Assembly: GCA_963669155.1 (NCBI GenBank)
Contig: OZ022577.1
Coordinates: 12,519,395 to 12,583,394 of the forward strand
DNA: 64,000 bases
DNA from: Arbacia lixula
Taxonomy: Eukaryota > Echinodermata > Echinoidea > Arbacioida > Arbaciidae
Direction of reading: 5' to 3'
Part shown: in pieces, positions 23,534-35,400 of the stretch
Layout of the letters: each line of letters starts with the position of its first letter
Position numbering within the stretch: the first letter of the stretch is position 1
Notes under the pieces: model-generated
The model's database searches: none
What the model was told of the DNA's origin: nothing
Seen by the model: only the letters and a program-made list of their open reading frames with translations
Made by a program: the position numbers and the translations under genes

Positions 23534-25380
23534 AGGCTGGTGTAATTAACTTGTTTGAGAGTTCATTATGTAGTATGAAGTGGGAATGGTTGGTGTTGTT
23601 GGGGGGGGGGGGAGAGAAAGAGACTAAAGTTCACAAGAAATGAGAGGTTTCATTGATCAATGAATTGATTAACGATTACTTAATTTACAATCAACTATTC
23701 CCTCTTTATAGGCTATTGATAGGGGAGGCACTTGCTATTCCGAAGGTTTGTTATTCCGAACGTTACACGACAAATGCTCGGATTAACAAACACTTTTACG
23801 TTTTTGGACTAACGAGCATCAAGGTATAATAGGCAATTTACGTGTTTTTGAATTATGAACCTTGGGAAGAACGAACCTTCGGAATAAACGAACCTTCGAA
23901 ATATCGAACTGTAACCATTGATAGTATGGACAACCACGGAAGAAGGGATTAAAAGAAAAGCTTGTGCAAAGCTGTGAATTATAGAAGTCATTTTATTCAA
24001 TATACGCACATAACAAGCTGTAGTAAACAAGTATTTTTGTATAGATGGAAATGTTCAACAGTATGAAGCATGCAACAAAGTGAGCTCTTTAAAGCAAAAT
24101 GTTATGTAGTACATGTATTACCTTCTTAAAACCTTTTTGTTTACCGTTTGGTTGATAACAATTCTTTATTATATTTAATGTGTATCATCTCGGCTACTTT
24201 ATATGTTCTTTGTCTCTTTATGTCAATGCTTTGTTTCATACTTTTCTTTTCATATAAAAATAGCTTGAAATAAAAGTCTTTTGGTATTGTAACTGCTGGG
24301 CTTAAATGTTGCATGACTTGTTTTCATTTTAATTCAAATTGATTTGAGCGCACATTTGTGTATTAAGAATGTGAAAAAAGTACATGTCTGGAGTCTAGGA
24401 ACTGATTCCAAAACAGAGCTCCAGATTCACACAACTTGAATGCATCCATTGTTTATCCCTGTATTTTCTCCACATGTGCTGTAAAATTAGTATACATGCC
24501 ATCATTTCATTGCATTCATAAAGCACCTCTAATAGAGCACACAATGTGACCTTCTAGACACATTTATATACCTTAATTATTTCATGACCCTGTTTTCCTA
24601 ACACATAAAAAAATAAACAGTACTTGTGACAAGAATATTATTTCATCATTTCATCATTGGCAAACTATGGCTAAATTATTGCATTTCTATCCTAACACTT
24701 TTACCAAACTGTACTTCTCATTGATAGTACATACAATTTTTCAGCACATAGACTGAATTTAGAACAAATCTATAAATGGTAAATGCAGCTTGACATGAAC
24801 ATATGAACTTTGTTATGTATTCAAATTCACAAATGTTTCTTCTATGTAGCACTTTAAATTTTGGTTCACTTGATTTTCAAATTTGTCTCGTTTGTACATC
24901 AGTAATGTGAACCCAGTTGTTCCTACATTACATATGCAAGAGAACATAGCTGTCTCATTGCAAAGACTAGCATTTGCCTCAGGCTATGTGTAACATCAAA
25001 ATATACCCATTTATTACTTGTAACAATTTTTTTCCCAGTAAATGGGCAGTTTTTTCACCTACTGTGCACAAATAATTTTCTTTTGTTAAAAGTTTGCATA
25101 AATTGGGCAAGCTTTGGAGTCACCAGTAGTAGCTTGATACAAACTAGTATGTATACATGGAATTAAAAGGTATATTTGCTATTTATTTCATCAAAAAGGT
25201 GGTCATATTTGTGACAAATCAAAATATTACCTGCAATCCTCTCTATTGCATATAGCCGATATCAAGCGTTATCACCTCGCGATACTGATATTTGATTGAT
25301 TGCTCTTGGGACGTATACTTCCGGTAAGAGTTCGGTACATATTCAATTCATGCAATAACGCACAGAATCTGTAATTTCGA
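23534..25380. other. Homeobox 3' UTR and intergenic region
   Basis: AATAAA at 24269-24274 is a candidate polyadenylation signal for the homeobox gene. At about 23737-23905, motifs such as ttccgaaggtttgttattc recur inverted as gaacgaaccttcggaat, so a small fold-back element is likely. The rest is AT-rich with no exon I recognise. Confidence 0.45.
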
Positions 25381-25398
25381 CCCTCTTAAACCTCGTTA

Positions 25399-25638
25399 TA
25401 TTAAAATGGAAGGGTTGTTACATGGACAAAGGACTTGAAAAAAATACCACCAATCACTCATGGTGATGTTTTTGCCTACCTCAACATTGATTGTGGATGG
25501 ACTAATGAAAGAATGAAAAAACACAAGCAAGACGATGGCTATAGAACGTTCGTGAACCGGAAGTTCATATCCCAAGAATTAAAGTTAAAGAAATTAGAGC
25601 GCCGAACGCGTTCAGGTTTGGAGAGCTATATGCGATAG
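25399..25638 (+). pseudogene. Exon-like open frame of unknown family
   Basis: An open frame reads K-K-I-P-P-I-T-H-G-D-V-F-A-Y-L-N and then C-G-W-T-N-E-R-M-K-K-H, ending Y-M-R at TAG 25636-25638. The residue pattern looks like real protein rather than repeat translation, but no in-frame ATG is found just upstream and no partner exon is evident. It may be the remnant of a transposon-associated protein. Function unknown. Confidence 0.35.
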
Positions 25639-26108
25639 GGAGAATTACATATCACAATTAAGTATGTAGTGTATACCTAAATATACACTGTTATCTATTG
25701 CACATTTACAATTCTTTTTCACAATTTTCAAATTAGCATGCTATGAAAATAAAAAATATATATACAGTGTATTATATATATATTTATGCCTTTGTGGTTT
25801 ATAAATTTCTGGCAATACAAAATTACATGAGGATGGCAGCCATTACATAAACATCACATGCTTTGAGGAAATCAATCAACAATGAATATTTCCAATCAAA
25901 GTATCATAAATCAATTACATTACATACATGTACAACACAGCATGAGATCAGTCAAAAAGAAAACTAAGGAAAATTTAAGGGGTAACTTGGAAAGATAAAT
26001 AGAGAGCGTGTGTGCTTGTGTATGTGTAAAAATAAAGAAGGAGGGACTGTGGATACCAAGGAGATGAAATTTAGAGAGCAAGAAGGAGATGCAGATGTGA
26101 GAAAGATT

Positions 26109-26203
26109 CATTTGGAGTAATGAGTGATTAAATCACAAATCCTCAAAATGTTCGGGCCGAACATTTTGAGGATTTGTGATTTAATCACTCATTACTCCAA
26201 ATG
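26109..26203. repeat. Perfect 46-bp inverted repeat with 3-base loop
   Basis: Arm 26109-26154 is the exact reverse complement of 26158-26203, separated by ggc. It lies about 210 bp downstream of the P450 stop codon, so it may fall in that gene's 3' UTR. It could be a young fold-back element, a hairpin RNA source or an assembly fold-back artefact. Confidence 0.9.
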
Positions 26204-26414
26204 TAGATCATTTGAGGGCAAATAACTTTCAGCAAGTTTCTAAAATAGACAATACATGAATTTAAGCCCATTGACAAGAAGATTGCTAACAATTGCATTT
26301 TGAAGGCCTTTTTTGCCTTCCCAGGACAGTATATGCCCTTTAAACTGTGAATAACTAAAACATAAGGAATGACACTGCCTCCCAAAAATAGTTCATTCTT
26401 GTTCTTCCTATCAC

Positions 26415-26483
26415 TTAGCTCCTCTCTGTGATACACAGGATGATGTCACTGGCTGGCTTTGAGTTGCGATCTCCTAGAATTAG
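26415..26483 (-). CDS. P450 exon 13, C-terminus
   Basis: After a pyrimidine-rich cttcag acceptor, 22 codons read L-I-L-G-D-R-N-S-K-P-A-S-D-I-I-L and end T-E-R-S-TAA. This matches the length, phase 0 and hydrophobic-strand pattern of the last exon of CYP3 genes. It lies about 6 kb from exon 12 because a transposon occupies the intron. Confidence 0.7.
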   Translation of the reverse strand, partial: LILGDRNSKPASDIILCITERS

Positions 26484-29400
26484 CTGAAGAAAGTCAAATT
26501 AAAGAAAAAAAAAACATCATACATGTAAGCTGGATTCTGTTTGTAAGATATGAGTTGGAGTAATTAAAGCCAAAATATCAAGTTGATTTGAAGAAAAGCA
26601 GGGACCTTAGAAAAGCATACTGCTATTTGACTAGAATTTATCATATTTCATATGTGAGGCACTTGACAGACTTGGCATTGCCCTTGCACACAAAGCATGT
26701 GTTAGATAGGATCCAATGCATCATTGCATGAATCGATAGAGGGAAAGTGTGCAATTCTTTCACACTGAAAAAGTACACACTTTTATTTCCACTTCAAACA
26801 CATGAAAATATTTCACGAATGTAAGATATATAGGCCGGTATTCTGAAGTCGGGTTTAACTAAGCCGGGACTAAAGTTAGACTCGAGTTTAGTTAGTCCGG
26901 GCTTAAACCCAACTTCGGGTTTAAGTCATTTTTATGATTCTGAAGGTCGGGTTTAGGTCGAGACTAGTTAAACCCGAGTCTAACTTTAGACTCGACTTTA
27001 ACTTCCATGGTGATGCTGTCTGCTTCACCAACGCATGCGCACTAAGCAATTTCACCATAATTTCTGCTAGGTTCAGTACTGCACATGCTCAGTTGCGCGC
27101 TTAATGCTGTAAACGATAGCGACAATTCACGTAAGAAAGTTACATTAAATGGATGAATATTCCATGATTATGATCATGTTAGAAAGGCGGAAGGTGAAAA
27201 TTTTAAAGTTTTGTTTAATTTGAGGTACGTGAAAAGGAAGTATGTATTTTTGTTCAGTAAAATTTATTATATCTGCAAAAATGTGTGATTAATGGTCCAA
27301 ATGTTACATCTTTATCACTCCCTTTCCGTCTCTATCGATCGCTGCATGGTTGTCTCTCTACGATACACGGACATACGAACATGTACACGCCCACACGCAC
27401 TCGTATCGTTTTAGAATGACTCAAAGATTTGTTCCTTTAGATGAACTGTAACAGAAAACATATTCACCATTCACATTTCCTCCCCTCTTCATCTGTTTCC
27501 TGTTTCTCTTTTTAACATTGTTCGCCCTCTCCCTTTCTACCGATGAATTCCACGTTCTCTCTGCCCCCCTCCTTTCTCTCTTTCGGTCACATTGTATGCC
27601 CTCTCGCTTTCCCACTCTAAAAATCCAAAATGTCATCATCATTATCATGGTATCAATCATTCACATTTGTATTTGGGAACATTCCCTCTCTTGTAAGATA
27701 GGCTACTAATGGAACAAGTTCTTCTGAAAAAATTTTTTGAAAACATTTTTACAATATATTTCTTTTAAATATTTATTTCGAGAATGACCTTTACAATTTT
27801 GGAACTTATATTATGATAATAATTATTATTATTATTAGCCAAATCGTGTCATTGCATGTAATCACAACACATATACATTGTTAAATGATAACTGTTACCA
27901 ATGTACCACTATTCTGTGCCAGCTGCCCTAGCGTCATAGCAAGGCAAAATCCATGCACAACGCTTGTCAAAAATTAAAAAGTCTACCAGTACCAGCATCA
28001 GTTCTCGTGAAGTATTTACCAGGTATGCTCAGTAACACGTACTACAAGCCAGTTTGGTAGTCAGGAAAATGTTTAAACCGAAAATAATAGTGCTTCAATC
28101 TTTAAGTGAATGAATATCCCTCCAATCATAACTAACACATTATCTGAGCCTCTTTCCATACTGATGGAACCTCATGTCAAGTGTAATGTATAATTCTCCA
28201 CCTGGCTGTAACAATGATGAACATAATTTGTAAATATGTACCCTACGAAGTAGCATACCCACTCTTACTTCCCTTGGTGATACATACATACGACAAAAAT
28301 TTAAAAGAGAGGGGGCAATAATAAATAAATTGATAAATATCAGGTATACCAGTATCTGATTCAGAACAATAATATTTTGGCATATGAAAACGACAAGAAA
28401 TTAATTTTAAGTCTTATATTTTCTTACATTGTTTAAGTTAAAATAGAAGCACAGTGTACATGCATTATAGAGAAAGGGATAGAAGGAAAGAGAGAGCAAG
28501 GGAAAGAAATGAAGATGGCGAGGAGAGAAGAGGAAGAGAGAAATGTATTAAGATAGAGAAGAGAAAATATTTAAAAGGAGAAAATATTAAAAGAGAAAAA
28601 GGGAGAGAAATCAACAAAATACAGCTATCCTGATATCTATCCCAAGCATTGCTAATCATTAGGTATTGTATAGATGCAATACAAGTTGTTTCAAAAACAC
28701 ATTTTACACCTTTGATGAATAATACCTTCAAAGATAAATTTTGAATTAAACTGATATTCACAGATTGTAAAGCGGAGGGATATCGAATTGTATTGGTGCA
28801 TTTTTTGTGAAATGTTGTAAATTGATGTTCTTGCAATAATCCTTTCAATTTTTAATCAGATTGTTCCTTCATTACATTTGTACAACTCAGACAATAAAGT
28901 CAAAACAAAACGTTATTTTGTTGAGCACACCTGCCAATCCACAGCTTATCAGCCAAACAGGGGCAAAATCAATTATCCTTTATTTCTGGTAACATGTGCT
29001 ACAGAAAGGATATACTTCACTTACTATACCATTATTGAAAATAAGATTATAAATTTCCTTTTTAGAGTCATTAATAGCTAATGGGTTTTTTTTGTGACAT
29101 GCCAGCGGACGGTTGATTGATATGCATGATGCACAAAAAGTTTTGCTCTGTCTAAATTAATCATTAGACACAAATGTTACAGTCTTCAATAATCAAACAT
29201 GTTTAATGTTGATTTTTAACAGCTAGATGTCAGTAAATAGTTCATTTCATAATAGAAGCACTATTCATATCAGAAAAAGGGGCGAGCAAAGGGGACAGAG
29301 AATCAGGGAGCAAAAACAAAAGACATCAAAATTAGAGAGGAAATAAAATTTGTGTTTCTCAGCAGTCCAAATGTCCGCCCAACAGCAATGTTGATGTGCA

Positions 29401-32400
29401 TGATTGCTTCTCTGCTCAGCAGGATTTGCTGGTTGAAGAAGGGGTATCATCAGTGGTTGCTGACAAGTATAACTGAATGAAAGATATAAACATAAAAAGG
29501 AACATGGATAAACCAATGTGAGATTATAGGCTTTGAGCGAGAGGAAATTTACTTTACATAATTTAGTTACCTTTGGGATAATACAAATCACATGTTATTT
29601 GTAATCATTGAGAAGATGCACTGCCACTATATTAAGTGACACCTGGCTTGATTTGGTACAACAAAATAAATAATTACATTTACAAAAGCAATATTCAACA
29701 TAAGAAACTAGAGAAATTTGACTCGGTGGATAAATGGATGGACATTCTGAAAACTTACCCCTACCCTGGCAGCCCTTTTGCATCCAAGCCATACAAATAC
29801 GTGCCACTGATGTTTTGAATGAATCATGTTTCTTATCTTTGATTCATGTTGTGTATATTGAAATGCCAAACATATAACGATGATGACAATAATAATTTAA
29901 TGTTGGGGGTATGGAGAGGAATGACATACACAGAAATAATGAAATGCTTCATCATGCACTTATTTGCCTACCAGACAATTACACTTAGAATTTGATATCG
30001 ATTTTAAACAAATATTAAATTTCATCCTTTGGATTCTTTAAAAACATCAAACGGATTCTGATTGTATTTCATATTACAAAATCACTGAATAGTTACATTG
30101 ACACATGTTCTATAAAAACAGAAAATCTGTTCAGATAAAATCTCAGACCAACTAACCTCTAACAACTACGTGGACTTTCTCCTTTTGGCCACTGCTTGAG
30201 GGTTGATTCCCAAAACTTCCTTGAATTATGACTGCCATCTGGCTGGATGTAATGTCTCCTATTCATCCATATGCACCAATGGCTTACATCTGCAAAAACA
30301 AATTCAAGCACAATGATATTCTTCGATTCAATAATAAATCAATACTATAAAGCATGAGTAACCAATATTATGCACTATCAGGGAATTGTTTCTTCACTTG
30401 ACTTTTCAAGAAAAGTTTTAAAAACTCTTTGCTTACATTTGAAATATCTAGTTTCTTAGCAATGATAGTCTACATTCATATGCTATATTGCACTGGTCAG
30501 CAGGGTTCTCCACGCATCATGCAGCACAAAGGGCCATAATGTGCAAGATTGCTGTTTTTGGATCTAATTGTATACTACAGGAACCAAATATATAGCAATT
30601 ATAATTCGGGTCAGAGACAAATTCCAGTTCTGTCTATCATTTTGCATGATTTTTTTTTTTACCTGCAACTGGGCTACCCTACATTTAACATGGATGAAGA
30701 CTGAGCTGCCCCTGATAAGGAAGAATCATTTAATTTTATTTCACTGAAATAAATATCAACCTATATTCTCTGTTACTTCTGTGTCGACTCATATTTTTTT
30801 TTATTTCCATACCTGAGTACACATGCTCTGTCTAAGGGTTGAAATCACTTCTGGGAGACTTGGAGTACGCCCTCCTTCAAAACTTGAAGTTGCAAATCCT
30901 GCATCTTCTTTGGCGTGCTCTGAAGGCAGATATACCTGGCACGTTGCTTAACCAACACTGACGAAACATCCAGCATGATGCGAGTCAGGGACGGCTGTAA
31001 CATACACGTATCATCGCCATGATGAATCTAAAAATAGTACATGAGTGGAAAATCATTATCACATGGCTAGAATAATGAGCAATACGATGCAACAGTACAA
31101 CTGCACATCATTAGATGATGAAAGAAATGAACAAAAGCATGATAGGTCTACATCAGTGAAGCGGACAAAATGGAATGAGGGAAAATTAAGGGTGGTGGGG
31201 GGGGGGGGGGGTGAGAAAGAAACAGAGGTGCATGAGAACTGCATCATGCATGGGCCTTAAAATATTTTTTAGCTAAATATTGCAAACTGTACATTTGTGT
31301 GTGTGCCACATTCCGGAGCCAGCGGTTTGGTGCATGGATGGTGCCAATCACAATCACAATGCAAATAGACTAAACATGGCCTATAGCTTACATGTGTACA
31401 AATGCCAACAATCAACATCATCGAAAGTTTAAAAGTTACTCTACATCTACCTCTGATCTGAAAAAAAATATCTGTGCCTGTTTGGCTCAATCTTCAGTTT
31501 GTCGCTTATCAATATCATGCAGAGAGGATGGTCTCTGATTTAGAAGTGTGCAATTATTTCACTATATCGTTCCTTCCTTCTAATTATTTTTTTTCATTAA
31601 ACTGCAAAATTTGTAACCACGCTGCGATAAGTGAAAATCGCCGCCGACCTCCTTGCACAGAAAAAGTAACCCTTGCCTTGCGCTTGGCCTAGTCAAGTAG
31701 TTGGTTATACCTATCTAATTTTAAAATCACAATTAATTTAGCCCATGGCTACTTCTTCAAACTATTTCTAGTGAATCTAGAATTGATAAATATTTGATTT
31801 CACTATAAAGGTTACGGAGAAATTGCAGTTTACGTGTAATTTCATGTTTACGGGTACAACTAGATGTCTACGACATTTGTCTAAGTTACGTCAAGAGACA
31901 AGGCCCTTTGTTTTGCACTACCTAAGAGCAGCACCGATTTAATAGTATGGGACCATTATGAAATGAGGCTTGCGACTGTGTGCACATAATCGATTCGACC
32001 ACTACACAAAATACAAAAAAATAATAGTTAAAATCAACAATCTTCAATAAGAAAAAAAAAGAAAACATTACACAATTAAGTTGATTCTCAAACAACGTTA
32101 AGAACTAGTTGAATTCTCACAACAGAAGGAGCGAAAACTACGGATAAAGTCATTGCTTTACTCACCAACGGGCCTGTAAATCCAACGGCATTTGCGTCAG
32201 CTGAGACTAATTAGCATGTTAGTCCGGACTTAAACTACCCCTCGCTCGGGTTTAACTTTAGGCGGGACTTTAGACCCGACTTCGGGTTTAACTTTGCTTA
32301 AACCCGACTTCAGAATACCAAAATCGTTAAAACGGACTTCGGGTTTAAAGTTAGACTCGACTTAGACCAGAAGTCGGGTTTAACTTTGCTTAAATCCGAC

Positions 32401-35400
32401 TTCAGAATACCGGCCATAGAGGTCCTGGCGTATACTCAAAGACATTTCATTTCTCACCTCCGTCTGTGGAGTGGTCCCAAAGCGGTACTTCTGCAGCAAT
32501 CTGACAGCGGCCATCTTGATCTCCATCAGTGCAAACCTTAGGGCGATGCAGTTCCTTGGACCAGCACCAAACGGCATCCAGGCAAATGGGTGACGCTCCT
32601 CTCTATTCTCCTTGGTGAACCTACAAGTGACAGATTTGTGTCAGTATATCTTACTATTTTAATACATTTAATGAATCTGTTGATCATTTCTTTCCAGTTG
32701 ACTGCTCATAATCATTATGATTACATATTTGAGTGCAACTTGTGAATATCTTTAACTCTTTTTGTGTTCACCAGTCAAGGGAAGTGTGCCAAAATAATTC
32801 AGAGTGCAAGCATTCCCTAAGCAGTCTTTGTCCAAAAATGCAAATGTAACCAGCTCATGGTTGTGTGTTTAGGCAAATTAAACACACAAAGAGGTTACTT
32901 ATTTATCTTATGCATTTCTATATTAAATGGCTTAAATACAATATTTTATCATGTATATCTTAATGCGAATTTTTCAAACTATATACACATGGGAAATTCA
33001 GGCTTTGGCTGCCATGTAAAAACTATGTAAAATCTTGAATTTAATTAAATTCGATAGAATTCATTTCTACCTCACAATCATATAGAAGTCACAGGCCCAT
33101 TTGCCACAAGTTCCATGGATGTAATTGGATAATTACAATCTTTTCTCAGTTGTACATCTGCATGCAACATGGCCCAGGAGTGAGAACCGCAATACATGGC
33201 AATGTCTTATCAATTTATATCATGGTGAGTGATTATTAGATTCCACTGCTAAGGACTCATCCTTGATCTATCTCTTACCTGAGAGGGTCAAACTGGCTGG
33301 GATTGGGCCACAAATCTGGATCGTGGTGGATGGCGTAGACTGGCATGATCACTTGCCCGCCCCTAGGAATGGTGTAGCTATTGAACGTGTACGTCTCATT
33401 GCATTCTCGCTCAGTCCTGCAATTGTAGAGAAAAGAACAGAGTGAAAAAACACCTATAAATGTTTACCGGTCTCCTCCTCTCTCTGTATATGTTTGCTAA
33501 ATCTATAGCAGGATTGCATTTTAAAAATATATTCTTTGAAAGGAGCATTTCACTCAAACTATTTTTGATCTGATTCTTTCATTATCATGTGTCTTTTTAC
33601 AGCAATATTTTCAATATGAACTTCCCCTGTGAATGTGTATGTTAAATAGAATATTCTCTGGGCATTTGAGGCAATGTAGGCAATGTATCGTACTTGTATT
33701 GATTAAAAAAAAGATTTTGATTTCACATATTGATTATGGTACCCTAATAAGTATGAAGAAGCATCAGATCATTTAATTCTTTGAATGCCAAAGAAAATGC
33801 TGCTCTCTGCATCTGTATGTATCACTTGTGTGAACATGCATGAAGGGTGCATCTAAAGTTAATACTTGGGTCTCCTGGACTCACATAACAGCTGGTGGGT
33901 ACATCCTCAGCACCTCACAGATGACACAATCAAGGTAAGGCATGTTGGCGATGTTGCCATAGGTGACTGACTCCCGATCGGGGGTGCATTCATCCACCTC
34001 TTCAATGAGTCGGTCCTGGACCTCGGGATTGGTGGCCAGAGAGTAAGCCACGAACCCCAGAGCCATGTTGGTCGTCTCGTAGCCCGCAAAGAAGAAGATG
34101 AGGGCCTAGGAAGGATGAGCGGGTTGATGACAATGATCACATAGAGGGGAAAAGGAAAAGATGAAGTGTGAGGGCACTGTTATATCTGCCTGGTCAACAG
34201 AATGTAAATAAGTAAGTTTCAAACTCATAAAAAAGAGTATCTGTATCTGTTTACACAACATTTATATGCCTACGACATTGGTGAAAAAATACAATTTGGC
34301 AAAGAGTTTGAAAACCCTTTTTTTTTGTCATAAACAATACAATTCTTAATTATATTTGTACCACACAAAATCTTGCTCTATAAGATGTAATTATACAATT
34401 ATTGCAAACAAGGGCAATGACATATAAAGACTTACAGTAGTTCATGTAGTATCTGTTATTCAGAATGATCAAGGCTGGGAAGTTGGAATACTCCCAACAT
34501 ATTCATATGTTTGACTTTCTCAGATTAACAGGATTTTCTTTAAAAAAATCTAATCATTTGTGGTATATGGAAGATAAATTTGTTTTCTTTAATTGCTATA
34601 AAACATGATGTGATTTTAATGGCGTTCAAAACTGAATTCAAGCAGCAAATATGTATCACATCTCTATTTATTTCTGTCATATACTGTTTTGACAATGTCT
34701 GAAAGTAATAAATGAGAATACAGAGGGAAAGAGAGACAAGGAGAAATAGGAAAAAGAGATTGAGCAAGATACAGACAGATGTAAAAAGGGCTCAAAGGAG
34801 ATTGTGAGAGGAAAGAAGAAGGAATGAGAGAACAAGACTATAAAAGGGACAAGGGAGAGAAAGTGATAGAGGGAATGAAGGACAGAAAAAACAGGGATAG
34901 AATAAAAGAGGGAAAGAAGGAGAGAGACAATCTTCACCTGTCCATATATCTCACTTCTGGTCAATGTCGCTTTCTTGTTCCTGCTCTTAACATCAAAGAA
35001 CTCAACATTATGATGCTGGTCGACAAGAGAGTGAAGGTCCTGCTCGTTTGTTGTGGCATCTTCCATTTTCTCCTTTGCATTTTCCTCTTCAGCGTTGACC
35101 ATCAACTGCAAAAAGTCCTTTTGCTGGGGGAATAGAAAAACAAAACTCTTTAAAAAGCATGATCTGACCAAAAGAAAATAAATAACAAGGATCTATTTTG
35201 TCCATGGAGTCATATAAATTGTGAGTGACAGCCTTGACAAAGTTATCATGTACCATGCAGGCACCAGAAAAACTACATCCAAAATGTTACCAGTGGACCA
35301 GTGAAATTAGTAACTTATGATCTCACTGTTTATGATTCTGACAGTGTGACAGTATCCCACAACTTCATGAAAGATTTAGTTTGTAAATGTTCATCCATAT

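Larger units (their letters stand above)
26833..32415 (-). mobile_element. Decayed PIF/Harbinger-type DNA transposon (5.6 kb)
   Basis: The left end ggccggtattctgaagtcgg at 26833 and the right end at 32415 are inverted copies, flanked by ata on both sides (possible 3-bp target duplication). Sub-terminal regions on both sides are full of gggtttaa/ttaaaccc/gactcga blocks. Two degraded transposase pieces lie on the minus strand at 30994-30845 and 29472-29346. The element fills most of the last P450 intron. It might instead be two related elements, but I find no second pair of ends. Confidence 0.65.

Noticed and set aside
26833-27020. Left Harbinger end as a small independent MITE
   Set aside because: Its matching inverted end is found only at 32415, and transposase remnants lie between, so one large element is simpler.
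32380-32457. P450 C-terminus ending in the transposon (read-through of exon 12)
   Set aside because: A strong donor gtgaga at the conserved CYP3 position and a phase-matched C-terminal exon at 26415-26483 explain the gene better. The read-through residues come from the element's inverted end.
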